Below are positions 53,739 to 63,080 of a DNA stretch of 64,000 nucleotides, piece after piece; positions within the stretch are counted from its first letter, which is position 1, and each line of letters opens with the position of its first letter. The notes below the pieces were generated by a model, which was not told the DNA's origin, made no database searches, and saw only the letters and a list, made by a program, of their open reading frames with translations. The stretch comes from Streptomyces viridiviolaceus (GTDB taxonomy: Bacteria > Actinomycetota > Actinomycetes > Streptomycetales > Streptomycetaceae). The stretch is taken from contig NZ_BMWA01000001.1 of the NCBI RefSeq assembly GCF_014650995.1, forward strand, positions 466,312-530,311, given 5' to 3'. Position numbers and translations under genes: made by a program.

Positions 53739-53819
53739 GGCGATGCCCGTTCGGATCAAAGGGAGTGGACAGAGGGGGTGCGCCTCCGCGCGAGGAGAGG
53801 GCCGCCGGATCGTGTGCGG

Positions 53820-55562
53820 TCACGGACGCGGAATGTTGCGGAGGTTTGCCCGGGCAAGGTCGATCATGCGTCCGACGCCGCCTGTGAGGACGGTGCGGCT
53901 CGCCGAGAGCGCGAAACCGGTGACCTGCTCGGTGGTGATCTTCGGCGGGAGCGCGAGGGCGTTGGGGTCGGTGACCACGTCGACCAGTGCCGGGCCGTCA
54001 TGGGCGAACGCTTCCCGCAGGGCTTCTCGCACCTGCGTGGGCTTCTCGACCCGGATGCCGCGTGCGCCGGCCGCGGTGGCGATGGCCGCGAAGTCGGTGG
54101 GTGGGTAGTCGGTGCCGTGCGGTGGCAGTCCGTCGACCATCATCTCCAGGTCGACCATGCCCAGCGAGGAGTTGTTGAAGACAACAACCTTCACGGGCAG
54201 GTCGTGGTGAACGAGTGTCAGGAAGTCACCCATCAGCATCGAGAAGCCGCCGTCGCCGGAGAGCGACACCACCTGACGAGAGCGGTCGAGGAACTGTGCA
54301 CCGATGGCCTGCGGCAGCGCGTTGGCCATGGAACCGTGGACGAAGGAGCCGAGGATGCGACGTCGGCCGTTCGGCGTCAGATAGCGGGCTGCCCACACGC
54401 AGCACATACCGGTGTCCACGGTGAACACCGCGTCGTCGGCCGCCTCCTCGTCGAGCACGGATGCCACGTACTCCGGATGGATCGGGGTGTGGTGGTCCAC
54501 TCTGCTGGTGTAGGCACTGACGGCGCCCTCCAGGGCGTGGGCGTGCCGGTGCAGCATGCGGTCGAGGAACCGGCGCGACGGCTTGTCCCGTACGGCAGGG
54601 ATCAGGCACCGGAGCGTCTCGCGGACGTCCCCCCACACGGCGAAGTCCAACTGCGTGCGCCGTCCCAGCCGTTCCGGCTGCACGTCGATCTGAACGGTCC
54701 GCACGTGGCGGGGCAGGAAATCCGTGTACGGGAAGTCCGTACCGAGGAGCAGCAGCAGATCGCACTCGTGCATCGCCTCGTAGGCGGCGCCGTAGCCCAG
54801 CAGGCCGGACATGCCCACGTCGTACGGGTTGTCGTACTGGATGTGCTCCTTGCCGCGGAGCGCGTGACCCACGGGAGCCTTGACCTTCTCGGCGAACGCC
54901 ATCACCTCGGCGTGGGCTCCGGCGACACCGCGGCCGCAGAACACGGTGATCTTCTGTGCGGCGTCCACCATTTCGGTGAGCCGCGTCAGTTCCTCGTCGG
55001 CCGGCCTGATCGCGGGTCGGTCCAGCGGCATGGTGAGTTGTACCCCGTCACCTGGGGAGTCCTCGGCGGCGACGTCGCCGGGCAGAGCCACCACGGAGAC
55101 ACCGCGTCGGCCGACCGCGTGCTGGATCGCCGTCTGGACCACCCGCGGCATCTGCCGGGGTGAGGAGATCTGTTCCGAGTAATGACTGCACTCCTCGAAC
55201 AGCCGGTCGGGGTGGGTCTCTTGGAAGTAGCCGGTGCCGATCTCGCCGCTCGGGATCTGCGCGGCCAGGGCGAGCACAGGTGCCATGGAACGGTGCGCGT
55301 CGAACAGGCCGTTGATCAAGTGCAGGTTGCCCGGTCCGCACGACCCCGCGCACGCGGCGAGCTTGCCCGTCAACTGGGCTTCGGCGCCGGCGGCGAAGGC
55401 TGCGACTTCCTCGTGACGAACCTGGATCCAGTCCAGAGCGTCGTGCCGTCTGACCGCGTCGACGACGGGGTTCAGGCTGTCACCGACCACCCCATAGATG
55501 CGGCGCACGCCGGCGCGGGCCAGGAGCTCGACGTACTGCTCGGCTACGGACTGTACGGCCAT
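53820..55562 (-). CDS. poxB: Thiamine-diphosphate-dependent pyruvate oxidase/dehydrogenase (PoxB-like)
   Basis: A 580-residue ThDP enzyme. The N-terminal PYR domain has YGVVGDSLNPVVDAVRRHDA with the catalytic Glu in VRHEEVAAFAAGAEA. The FAD-type middle follows, and the C-terminal PP domain has the ThDP/metal motif GDGGFSMLMGDFLTLVHHDL ending in VFNN. PoxB converts pyruvate to acetate and CO2 with electrons to the quinone pool. ATG 55562 has GAGGAG five bases upstream. It is 81 bases upstream of the epoxide-hydrolase-like gene on the same strand. Acetate production here may relate to stress, since a universal stress protein gene is next. Confidence 0.94.
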   Translation of the reverse strand: MAVQSVAEQYVELLARAGVRRIYGVVGDSLNPVVDAVRRHDALDWIQVRHEEVAAFAAGAEAQLTGKLAACAGSCGPGNLHLINGLFDAHRSMAPVLALAAQIPSGEIGTGYFQETHPDRLFEECSHYSEQISSPRQMPRVVQTAIQHAVGRRGVSVVALPGDVAAEDSPGDGVQLTMPLDRPAIRPADEELTRLTEMVDAAQKITVFCGRGVAGAHAEVMAFAEKVKAPVGHALRGKEHIQYDNPYDVGMSGLLGYGAAYEAMHECDLLLLLGTDFPYTDFLPRHVRTVQIDVQPERLGRRTQLDFAVWGDVRETLRCLIPAVRDKPSRRFLDRMLHRHAHALEGAVSAYTSRVDHHTPIHPEYVASVLDEEAADDAVFTVDTGMCCVWAARYLTPNGRRRILGSFVHGSMANALPQAIGAQFLDRSRQVVSLSGDGGFSMLMGDFLTLVHHDLPVKVVVFNNSSLGMVDLEMMVDGLPPHGTDYPPTDFAAIATAAGARGIRVEKPTQVREALREAFAHDGPALVDVVTDPNALALPPKITTEQVTGFALSASRTVLTGGVGRMIDLARANLRNIPRP

Positions 55563-55874
55563 GGTGCTCCTCAACTGGTCGCTCACGGGGCCGTGGCCAG
55601 GCTACGGAGACGCCGGGCGGGCCAGTTGCTTCTCCGTGCACCGCTCGGAGCCCGGCAGCGCACCGGTCGTGACTCGGAGGAAGCGGCTTCGTCTGCGGGG
55701 CGTGGTCGACCCGGCGGGCGTGCCGCAGCTGGGCAGCGGCCCGGAAGCGACCGTGCGGGTGCGACCCGTGGATGCGGGTCGCACCCTGGGTGTGACGTCC
55801 AGTGCGGCGCAGGCGGCCTGCGGAGGTCGGCAGGTGGTGACACGAGCCGCACGGCGTGCCCAATGGCGCTCGAA
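55563..55874. other. Intergenic stretch between poxB and stress protein genes
   Basis: About 310 bases without a supported gene. It holds the hairpin at 55757-55786 and should hold the poxB promoter. Short open frames on both strands look like chance. Confidence 0.5.
55757..55786. terminator. Hairpin downstream of the stress protein gene
   Basis: GGGTGCGACCCG (55757-55768) pairs perfectly with CGGGTCGCACCC (55775-55786), with a six-base loop. It is about 90 bases past the stress-protein stop on the minus strand. Confidence 0.7.
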
Positions 55875-56312
55875 TCAGTGCTCGTTACCGGACTCGTGCT
55901 CAGGCGCCAGAAGTACGGCTATACGGCTGGTGTGAGCGACGGCGTCACTGACCCGGGGGTTGATGAGCGCTTCGAGCGATCCGCGATGGTGAGGGCTGAG
56001 GATCAGAAGGTCGGCCTCCCACTCCTCGGCGGCGGAGGAGATGGTGGTGGCTATCTGAGTCGTCAGCGCGTCGACCACGGTGCCCTCGGCCTCGACACCT
56101 GCGTCACGCAGGCGGGCGAGGGCCTCATCAAGGATGCCCTTGGCTTCGGCGTCGTCCTCCAGGGAGACCACGGCGGCAATCGTTGCGGTGGAAGGAGCGA
56201 CGTGCAGAACACTGACCTTGGCCCCGGTCAGTCGTGCCATGTCACCGGCCAGGCCGATGACGGAGTGGCGGGCGGGGCTGGGATCGACTGCGACGAGAAT
56301 GCGCTGAAACAT
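55875..56312 (-). CDS. Universal stress protein (UspA fold)
   Basis: A 145-residue single-domain Usp. The first strand is FQRILVAVDPSPARHSVIGL, the middle has KVSVLHVAPS, and the end is DLLILSPHHRGSLEALINPR followed by SDAVAHTSRIAVLLAPE. The ATP-binding motif of the MJ0577 type (Gly-x2-Gly-x9-Gly-Ser/Thr) is not preserved here (HRGSLEALINPRVSD), so nucleotide binding may be weak. ATG 56312 has an A/G-rich ribosome site AAAGGAAAG. Such proteins accumulate in stress and stationary phase. Confidence 0.92.
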   Translation of the reverse strand: MFQRILVAVDPSPARHSVIGLAGDMARLTGAKVSVLHVAPSTATIAAVVSLEDDAEAKGILDEALARLRDAGVEAEGTVVDALTTQIATTISSAAEEWEADLLILSPHHRGSLEALINPRVSDAVAHTSRIAVLLAPEHESGNEH

Positions 56313-56637
56313 GATCTTTCTTTCCTTTCAAGACACGCCTGGAGCTCAAGACCCCTGAGGGACGATCGAGCATCGTCCTGAACAACCGGTGGTGCTGCTG
56401 TGTTCCGCAGAGGGCCTGCGCTCAAGCGTGAGGCGTCTGAGCCGGCATCAGGCGTACAGCTACCGCACCTGAGCTTCCTCGTGGATCAGTGGATACCGGC
56501 ATCGCCGCTCATGCGGGCGCAAGCGAGACAGAAGTACTTCCCTGGGCAACGCTCCGTGCGTTCCTCGGCAAGCCCCCAAGTCACCGGACCATAGGGTTTA
56601 CGGGTAAGAAATTACGTTTCTGCATTATTCGGGGGGC
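56313..56637. other. Intergenic stretch, AT-rich toward the SsgA-like gene
   Basis: About 325 bases between two divergent genes, with no supported coding. The last 50 bases before 56638 are markedly AT-rich for this genome (for example agaaattacgtttctgcatt) and are likely the promoter of the SsgA-like gene. Confidence 0.5.
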
Positions 56638-57069
56638 ATGATGGAACAGCACCTCAGTACCGTCACGTGCCAAACGACGGCACACGTGAGCGCTCCGAAG
56701 GGGCCGCCGCCGTTGCCCCTGCGGGCGGAATTGCATTACAGGGTCACTGACCCCTATGCCGTCCGACTCTCCCTCGGGCCGTCGACCGGGCCACTCACGA
56801 CCTGGACCTTTGCCCGTGAACTGCTCGCTGAGGGCTTGAGACGTCCTGCTGGCCCCGGCGATGTCATGGTGATTCCCAGATACTGCCACCATCCACACTC
56901 CATACGCATCGTTCTGAGCAATTTGGCCGGCACGGCACTCATCGAGCTGGCTGCCGCGGAGGTGGATGCATTTCTTCAGCAGGCCTTCGCCCTGGTCCCT
57001 CTCGGAACTGAAAGTGATCACCTGGATGTCGACGGCGCCATAACTGTGCTCATGGGGCGAAGCCTCTGA
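56638..57069 (+). CDS. SsgA-like sporulation regulator (SALP family)
   Basis: A 143-residue SsgA/SsgB-like protein. The fold is shown by LRAELHYRVTDPYAVRLSLG, TTWTFARELLAEGLRRPAGP, GDVMVIPRY, LIELAAAEVDAFLQQAFALV and a C-terminal Asp-rich tail. SALPs occur only in morphologically complex actinomycetes and control septum placement, spore wall assembly or FtsZ localisation. Two ATGs are adjacent (56638 and 56641) behind GGGGGG. The paralogue cannot be assigned. It stands alone, among relics. Confidence 0.88.
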   Translation: MMEQHLSTVTCQTTAHVSAPKGPPPLPLRAELHYRVTDPYAVRLSLGPSTGPLTTWTFARELLAEGLRRPAGPGDVMVIPRYCHHPHSIRIVLSNLAGTALIELAAAEVDAFLQQAFALVPLGTESDHLDVDGAITVLMGRSL

Positions 57070-57484
57070 GCAGAGCCCGATGCCCTGACGAATGCAAGAT
57101 CGAGGGGAGTCCCTGGTGCCCAGAAGGACACCGCCCCGAGCATGCATGGTCGCCATCGTGCTGAAGGCCGAGGAGGTCGGCCTCGACGTCTTCGCGACCG
57201 GTGAGCACCACAACCCGCCGTCAGCGTCACCGGCCCCGACGCCCTCACCGGCGGCGTGTACGCCGCCTCCAGGGGCCGGGGCGCCGAAGGACTGAACGGG
57301 TGCATCGCACGGGCAGCAGGAGAACTGGTGGCCCTGATGCAACGCGTCGGCCGGGAACCCGCAGGGCAGAGTCCTGCACCAGTGCCCTACCCGCAGCATT
57401 TCGCCGCGCCGGACCAGCTCCCCAGCCGTAAACAGGCGTATCCCACCACAAGGCTGTAACGCTGCCGTATGGAAGGAGAGACCG
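57070..57484. other. Stretch with luciferase-like monooxygenase relic, otherwise empty
   Basis: About 415 bases. A fragment at 57146-57241 (plus strand) reads KAEEVGLDVFATGEHHNPP, the substrate-side motif of LLM-class flavin monooxygenases, and then runs out. The following text, GGVYAASRGRGAEGLNGCIA, is not recognised. A promoter for the WhiB-like gene should lie near 57440. Confidence 0.5.
57146..57241 (+). pseudogene. LLM-class flavin-dependent oxidoreductase fragment
   Basis: About 30 codons with the family motif VGLDVFATGEHHNPP. The rest of the usual 330-residue enzyme is missing on both sides, so it is a scrap from recombination. Confidence 0.6.
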
Positions 57485-57760
57485 ATGAAGACTCGGACGA
57501 GGCCGCTTTTGGAGGACTGGGAATGGCAAGCCGACGCCGCGTGCCGCGGCATGGACAGCTCGGTCTTCTTCTCGCCTGCCGGTGAGCGTGGCCCAGCGCG
57601 CCGGCGGCGGGAGGAAGCGGCACGAGAAATCTGCCGTAGCTGCCCCGTCAGTGATCCATGCGCTCGCTTCGCTCAGGCGTCGCAGCAGTACTACGGAATT
57701 TGGGGCGGACATACCGAGACCGAGCGCCGTGCTGCGGCCCCCGTGAGGAACCGAAAGTAA
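57485..57760 (+). CDS. WhiB-like iron-sulfur regulator
   Basis: A 91-residue Wbl protein. The four cluster cysteines are Cys20 (DAACRGMDSSVFF), Cys50, Cys53 and Cys59 (CRSCPVSDPC). The turn GIWGG is at about residues 71-75, followed by a basic tail ERRAAAPVRNRK. Wbl proteins bind a 4Fe-4S cluster and partner the principal sigma factor region 4. ATG 57485 has AAGGAG. The short acidic N-terminus and lack of a long C-terminal tail suggest a WhiB/WblE-like or divergent member. It is isolated from other developmental genes except the SsgA-like gene 416 bases upstream. Confidence 0.93.
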   Translation: MKTRTRPLLEDWEWQADAACRGMDSSVFFSPAGERGPARRRREEAAREICRSCPVSDPCARFAQASQQYYGIWGGHTETERRAAAPVRNRK

Positions 57761-58149
57761 AGGTACCGATCCCCTGCTCGGCCGCGCTCCGCTCATATGC
57801 CGGAGCTCCCACCCGCTCCCGGACGAGGGCGTACGAACACCAAGCGACGTCATCGCCGCGACTGTCACGACCAACTTGGTGACAGCAGTGCTCGACAGTC
57901 CCTCGCACCGGCCCTGTGCAACCGGGGCTGCACAGACCGTCCGGAATTGCTGCGTGGCAGTGCCGACTCAGCTCGGCTGACGTGGACGACACATGGATCG
58001 ACTGGGCCATCCTCGTGCGGAGACTCCTCGGCGACCGCTGATCTTTGCGGTACGAGTTGGAGGCCAAGCCTTGTCGGGCGAACGCTTGTCGTCGGCTCGT
58101 TCCATCGTCGGCGCGGTAGCGGGTGTGTCGTGGTGTGCCTCTCAACGCG
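57761..58149. other. Intergenic stretch, no supported gene
   Basis: About 390 bases between the WhiB-like gene and the pirin relic. No coding pattern, palindrome or repeat I can support. Confidence 0.4.
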
Positions 58150-58550
58150 CCTGCCGGGTTCTTTCGGGGAAGGCGATGGTGGCATGATGGGCACCGTCGT
58201 AGACGATGTCTTCGTGGCTGCGGCCGATGGAGTTCCACCACATGTCGACCGGTTCCTGTAAGGAGTTCCGCTCAACCGCTGCCTGAACCGGGCGTTGCGT
58301 GTCGTTCGTCGGGATCAGCCTGTCGTGTCCGACGCCCCGCCAGCCCCGTTCCGCAAGGCCGAGCCGGTCATCAGATCGAGTTCACCGAGCCGCAAGGCCG
58401 ATGGACGGATGGTGCAACGACCATGCCGCCGGTCCAGGTGAAGTCGTCAGGCCTGTGATGATCCGCGAAGCTCCAGGTGCCGATCAGCGTCCGCGCACGC
58501 CCCACCGACAGCGCTCGAGGGCCGCCCAGCGGCACGTCCCACGCGGAGAT
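58150..58550 (-). pseudogene. Pirin-family protein relic with internal deletion
   Basis: Two pieces of one pirin lie in order on the reverse strand. From about 58540: VPLGGPRALSVGRARTLIGT, then WSFADHHRPDDFTWTGGMVV (normally a GPDDVxxTGGMDVPPHPHTG metal-binding region, here lost after APSVHRP), ending at a stop at 58371. From 58262: QEPVDMWWNSIGRSHEDIVY, the late pirin motif. Some 150 residues between are missing. Pirins are cupin quercetinase-like or regulatory proteins. Non-functional. Confidence 0.75.
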
Positions 58551-59076
58551 GACGACGACCTGCGGCACAGCAGCTCCCTGTGTGTTCAGCTCCCCCTCGG
58601 CTGAATGTGGGTCTGATGCAGGCCCTGCAGGGGCCGAGCGGAATCCGGCAGCCAGCCAGGTGTGGCCGAGGGCCACCGACTGCACCTGCTGCCTCCCGGC
58701 CGCGCTCCACGGCTCCGACCAGTCCGCGACACGGGCGCGTACTGCACGGCGAGTTCCCTCTGGGGCAAGACGACAGGGCGGCCGGGCACACCTGCTTATC
58801 TTTCATTGCGATGACGAGCGCCCCGACCCATCACGCCAGGCGCGTTAACGATCGGGGGGTCAGCACCCCGGACGCCGGGACGAAACGGGGACTTCCACGC
58901 CTGTGACCTGCACTGATACAACCCACGGTTCCCCTCTGCCGGGTCCTCGAGCGTCTCGTGGGCGGCTTGAAGGACAAGAGCCCAATCCTTCGGACAAGAA
59001 CTCTCCAGGCATGGCATGCTGTGCCTGTCCGATTGTGCACTCACGATCATTGCCCTTCTTAGCGTAGAGGACTACG
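58551..59076. other. Intergenic stretch upstream of the second LAL gene
   Basis: About 525 bases. Nothing coding is supported. The last 60 bases before 59077 should contain the LAL promoter; no clean -35/-10 is evident. Confidence 0.4.
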
Positions 59077-61920
59077 TTGGAACGCTTTCAGCAGCCGTTG
59101 ACGCCGGCCCGTATCGGTGGCAGCGAGCCACCGATACGGGGTCGGGACGAGGAGTTGGCCTTCCTCGACGCACGGTTCGCCGCGCTGGCACGAGGACAGG
59201 GCGGCGTCGTGTGCATAGAAGGGTCTCCTGGCAGCGGCAAGAGCCGTCTCCTCACGGAGGCGCAGACCATGGCGACGCGCCACAGACTGAGGGTTTTCCA
59301 GGGCGGCGCCGACCCCGATGGCCAGTTCATCCCCTTGGGACCGTTGCTGGACGGTCTCCTGACGGGCACCGGGACCTTGTTCGACGTCGAGAAGCTGCGC
59401 GATCTGGCGACCGCACCGGAGCAGCGATTCTGGCTGTTGCAGGAGCTGCAGGACCGGCTGGAACGGGCAGCGCTCGACACCCCTCTGGTCATCGCGCTGG
59501 ACGACGTTCAGTGGCTGGACGACGTCACGCTCCTCGCCCTGCGCACGCTCTCGGTCCGGCTGTCGTCCCACGCGATCCTGTGGCTGCTGGCTGTCCGCAG
59601 CAATGCCGGCGTGCCTGGTGTCCGCGCGACGTTGGACCAGCTCGAACAGCTCGGCGGCCGCCGGCTGGAACTCGGTCCGCTCGCGGACAGCGCTGTCGCC
59701 GAGATCACACAGGACGTTCTGGAAGCCGTCCCCGATTCCGGGACGCTGAAGGCGGCCCGTCGGGCAGAGGGCGTGCCACTGCTGCTGGTCGAATTGCTGC
59801 GCAGTATGCGCGACGAGCACTCAGTGGTCATCGAAGGCAATGTCGCGCGTCTGGCCGGTGAGGACCTGCCCGCCCGTTTCCAGGCCTCCGTGCGTCTCAC
59901 TCTCGACCGGCTCGCCCCGCCCACCCGTGAGGTCGTCCAGACCGCGTCGGCGGTCGGCCGGACCGTCACCATCGGACTCCTGGCCGAACTGCTGGGCAAG
60001 CCGACGGCGACGCTGATAGCGCCGGTGCAGGAGGCACTCGACTCTCATCTGTTCGTCGAACGCAACGAACGGCTGCTGTTTCGCCATGACCTGTTCCGCG
60101 AGGCCGTCGAAAGCAGCCTTCCGATGTCGGTACGCCGCGCTGTGCGGCGTCATGCCGCTGACGCCCTGCTGGAACGTGGCGCCCCGGTGACGGAAGCAGC
60201 CGCTCTGCTCCTGGACACCGCCGAAGCCGGTGACCGCCGAGCCGTGGAACTGCTGAGGGCCGCCGCGGCAGAACTGTCCGCGTCCGCACCGTCATCGGCT
60301 CAGCAGCTCAGCCACCGGGCGCTGGAGCTGACCGCCGCCTCCTCACCGGAGCATCCGGCGATCGTTGCGGAAACGATGCTGCTGTTGTGGCAGACGGGTC
60401 AGGCGTCAGAGGCTCGATCGCTTGCCGCCGCCGTGCTGCCGGGGAGCATGCGACCGGAGGCGGAAGCGCAGCTGCGACTCGGTCTGGCGCGCATGTCCAG
60501 CCAGTACGACTTCACTGAAGCTGCCGCGCAGGCACGTATCGGCTCTGAGCTTCGTGGAATCTCACCCGGCTTGCGCGCCCAGCTGCTGGCGCTGAGATGC
60601 CTCAACCTGTCGATGATCGGCGACTTCGAGGCGACCGCCCGAGCCGTCGCCGACGCACTCGATGCGGCGGCACAGGCCCATGACAAAGCCGCTCAGGCCA
60701 CCGCGATCGCTGTCGACTCCGTGGTGCAATTTTACCGCATGGACTGGCAGAAGGCCTTCGAGCTGGCCGACCGAGCGGCGTCTCTGGCGACCGAGGTGGG
60801 CTTCGCCCATTCACTGTGGGTCCCGGAGGCTCTCTGGAAAGCATTCCTGTTCAACGCGGCGGGTATGACGGCCGAGGCGCTCGCGGAGTCCGAAGCGGGA
60901 ATCCGAGAGACCCAGAGGCAGGGGCAGGCCGCGGCCATGGGCCTGTGGATGAGTAACCGTTCCCGTGTCCTGTTCGACGCCGGCCTCCTGGAGGACGCGC
61001 GGGCAGAAGCCGAGGCCACCGCGGCGATAGCGGACGAGTTGGGCATGGGGAACTTCGCCGACGCGACGGCTCTGTACACACTGCTGCGTGTCGCCCTGCA
61101 CACCAACGACCGGGAGGCGGTCCGGGCCTACACCGCGCAGGCGAAGCACATGGTCGACGACCCGGCGGTTCTTGTCCGCAACGTCGGCTCCTGGATGCTC
61201 GCCCTGGTCGCGGACGATGAAGGACGTCCTGACCGCGCCATGGAACTTCTGGACGAGTCCTTCAGCACGTTCGAGCTGACAGGCCCTTCCCTGGCCAGTC
61301 CCGATGATCCGGCTGACGCGCCTGTCTTCGTTCGCATGGCGCTGCGGGCGGGAGCGGGGGAACGTGCTGCTGCGGCTGTCTCCATCGCTGAGCGCCGAGC
61401 GGCCAGTAATCGCGATTTTCCGATCCTCGAAGCTGTCGCCGCTCATTCCCGGGGCCTGCTCGACAATGATCTCGCGCTGCTTCTGCGCGCTGTCGAGCTG
61501 TACGACGGCATTCCTCGGCTGCTCCCCCGGGCCTCCGCGCTCGAAGACGCGGGTCGAAAACTGGCCATACGCCGCGCCGCCGAAGCTGTGCCCCATCTTG
61601 ATGCGGCACTCAACCTGTACATCGAAGCGGGCGCCGAACGGGACGCAGCGCGTGTCCGCCGTCAGCTCCGGGTCGTGGGGGCGCCTCGACGGCGAACCTC
61701 ATCGAAGAAGTCCGCTACGGTCTGGCCGGAGCTGACCCCGTCCGAGGTAGCGGTCATCCGTCTCGTCGCGCAGGGGCTGACCAACCGAGAGGCCGCGGAA
61801 CGCCTGGGGCTGTCACCGCACACCGTCAGCTCACACCTGCGGCATGCGTTCGCCAAGCTCGACATCACCTCCCGTGCCGAGCTGACGCAGCTGGCCATCA
61901 CACGCCAACACGCAGAGTAG
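59077..61920 (+). CDS. LAL-type LuxR family ATPase regulator
   Basis: A 947-residue activator. The start is TTG 59077 with AGAGGA six bases upstream. Walker A is GSPGSGKS (residues 49-56), Walker B is LVIALDDVQWLDD (about 140). A TPR-like middle follows (VDSVVQFYRMDWQKAFELAD), and a C-terminal helix-turn-helix (LTPSEVAVIRLVAQGLTNRE, LSPHTVSSHLRHAFAKLD). It is built like the LAL at 1691-4435 but clearly diverged. Downstream is an AraC regulator on the same strand, 103 bases on. Target genes are not evident; the neighbours are regulators and relics. Confidence 0.93.
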   Translation: MERFQQPLTPARIGGSEPPIRGRDEELAFLDARFAALARGQGGVVCIEGSPGSGKSRLLTEAQTMATRHRLRVFQGGADPDGQFIPLGPLLDGLLTGTGTLFDVEKLRDLATAPEQRFWLLQELQDRLERAALDTPLVIALDDVQWLDDVTLLALRTLSVRLSSHAILWLLAVRSNAGVPGVRATLDQLEQLGGRRLELGPLADSAVAEITQDVLEAVPDSGTLKAARRAEGVPLLLVELLRSMRDEHSVVIEGNVARLAGEDLPARFQASVRLTLDRLAPPTREVVQTASAVGRTVTIGLLAELLGKPTATLIAPVQEALDSHLFVERNERLLFRHDLFREAVESSLPMSVRRAVRRHAADALLERGAPVTEAAALLLDTAEAGDRRAVELLRAAAAELSASAPSSAQQLSHRALELTAASSPEHPAIVAETMLLLWQTGQASEARSLAAAVLPGSMRPEAEAQLRLGLARMSSQYDFTEAAAQARIGSELRGISPGLRAQLLALRCLNLSMIGDFEATARAVADALDAAAQAHDKAAQATAIAVDSVVQFYRMDWQKAFELADRAASLATEVGFAHSLWVPEALWKAFLFNAAGMTAEALAESEAGIRETQRQGQAAAMGLWMSNRSRVLFDAGLLEDARAEAEATAAIADELGMGNFADATALYTLLRVALHTNDREAVRAYTAQAKHMVDDPAVLVRNVGSWMLALVADDEGRPDRAMELLDESFSTFELTGPSLASPDDPADAPVFVRMALRAGAGERAAAAVSIAERRAASNRDFPILEAVAAHSRGLLDNDLALLLRAVELYDGIPRLLPRASALEDAGRKLAIRRAAEAVPHLDAALNLYIEAGAERDAARVRRQLRVVGAPRRRTSSKKSATVWPELTPSEVAVIRLVAQGLTNREAAERLGLSPHTVSSHLRHAFAKLDITSRAELTQLAITRQHAE

Positions 61921-62023
61921 TCGCTTCGTATCCCACGTCTTCTCTCAAGATCTGTCGCTGTCGTGCGACGCGCAGTCGCACTGCCGGCAGCCAGGATCTG
62001 AGGGAAAGGGGGGAACGACTCTC

Positions 62024-63028
62024 ATGACGACTGACACGACTGCCCACGGCGGCGTACGCGAAAGCATCTACACCACCGAATTGGTTCCCACTCAGGAAAG
62101 GCGGAGCTACTGGCGACAAGCTCTGTCCCAAGCGTTCGGGAAGGTGGACATCTCCGTGCCTACCGACGCGTACTCCGGCACCGTCCGTACGGCTTCCCTC
62201 GGCCGGCTCCGGGCGGTGACCGTGGAAGGCGACGGCATGGCCCTCCGTCGCACCCGCCGCCCTGCTGCCGGAGAAGGCGAGGAGGAGTGCGTCGTCCTCA
62301 AACTCCTGGAGACAGGCATCGCCCGGGTGGAGCAGGACGGGCGGGAGGGGCAGATCCAGCCGGGGGACATCTTCGTCTACAACACGACTCGCCCCGTCCG
62401 ACTGGATCTTCCCCAGTCCTTCCGCATCAAGTCCCTCGTGCTGCCCCGGGGGATGCTGGGCTTGCGCGATCCCGAGGTGAACCAGATCACGGCTGCCCCT
62501 TTCGGGCCCGACTCCTCGCTCGGCGGGCTGCTGTCCCCCTTCATCACCGGGCTCGTGGACGATGCGGCGGCGTTCCCGCCCCACATCCAGGAGCTGATGG
62601 CCCTCAACGCGGCGGACCTGCTCGGGACGCTGGCCGATGAGTGGCTTGGCAGGACGAGGGCGCAGGCGCAGGAGAAGCCCCAGACCCTGTTGCTGAGGGT
62701 TCAGTCATTCATCGACGAGAAGCTCGCGGATCCGGCACTCTCCCCTGCGCAGATTGCGCGCGCCCACCACATCTCACTGCGTTATCTGCACAAGCTGTTC
62801 CAGGCCGAAGGCATCACCGTGAGCCGCTGGATCCTGCAGCAGCGCCTGGAGGCCTGCCGGCGTGATCTGCTGCGCCACCAGATGAAGGGCCTCACGATTG
62901 CCGCGGTGGCACATCAGCGTGGTTTCGCCAGTGCCGCCCACTTCAGCAGGTCGTTTCGAGCCGCCTACGGTATGTCCCCCAGTGAGTGGCGCAAGTCTCA
63001 GCAGCCCTCACCGGAGGCGGCCCGATGA
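62024..63028 (+). CDS. AraC-family transcriptional regulator
   Basis: A 334-residue regulator. The N-terminal part is an AraC-binding-like domain: YWRQALSQAFGKVDISVPTD, VLKLLETGIARVEQDGREGQ, PGDIFVYNTTRPVRLDLPQS. The C-terminal pair of helix-turn-helices (about residues 230-325) has LSPAQIARAHHISLRYLHKL, FQAEGITVSRWILQQRLEAC and HQRGFASAAHFSRSFRAAYG. The domain order matches NphR/oxidoreductase-type activators. ATG 62024 has a G-rich run, rather far at 13 bases. No clear target gene; the gene to the right is broken. Confidence 0.94.
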   Translation: MTTDTTAHGGVRESIYTTELVPTQERRSYWRQALSQAFGKVDISVPTDAYSGTVRTASLGRLRAVTVEGDGMALRRTRRPAAGEGEEECVVLKLLETGIARVEQDGREGQIQPGDIFVYNTTRPVRLDLPQSFRIKSLVLPRGMLGLRDPEVNQITAAPFGPDSSLGGLLSPFITGLVDDAAAFPPHIQELMALNAADLLGTLADEWLGRTRAQAQEKPQTLLLRVQSFIDEKLADPALSPAQIARAHHISLRYLHKLFQAEGITVSRWILQQRLEACRRDLLRHQMKGLTIAAVAHQRGFASAAHFSRSFRAAYGMSPSEWRKSQQPSPEAAR

Positions 63029-63080
63029 CGGGTCCGCGTGATGAACCGTTCAGGGCCCGCGCCGTCCTGGCAGGTGTCTC

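Noticed and set aside
53778..55163. A 461-codon plus-strand frame opposite poxB
   Set aside because: Antisense text rich in His, Gly and Arg; poxB motifs on the minus strand are complete.
57256..57459. A 67-codon frame between the LLM scrap and the WhiB-like gene
   Set aside because: Not recognised, no ribosome site, and composition is not clearly coding; left as part of the intergenic stretch.
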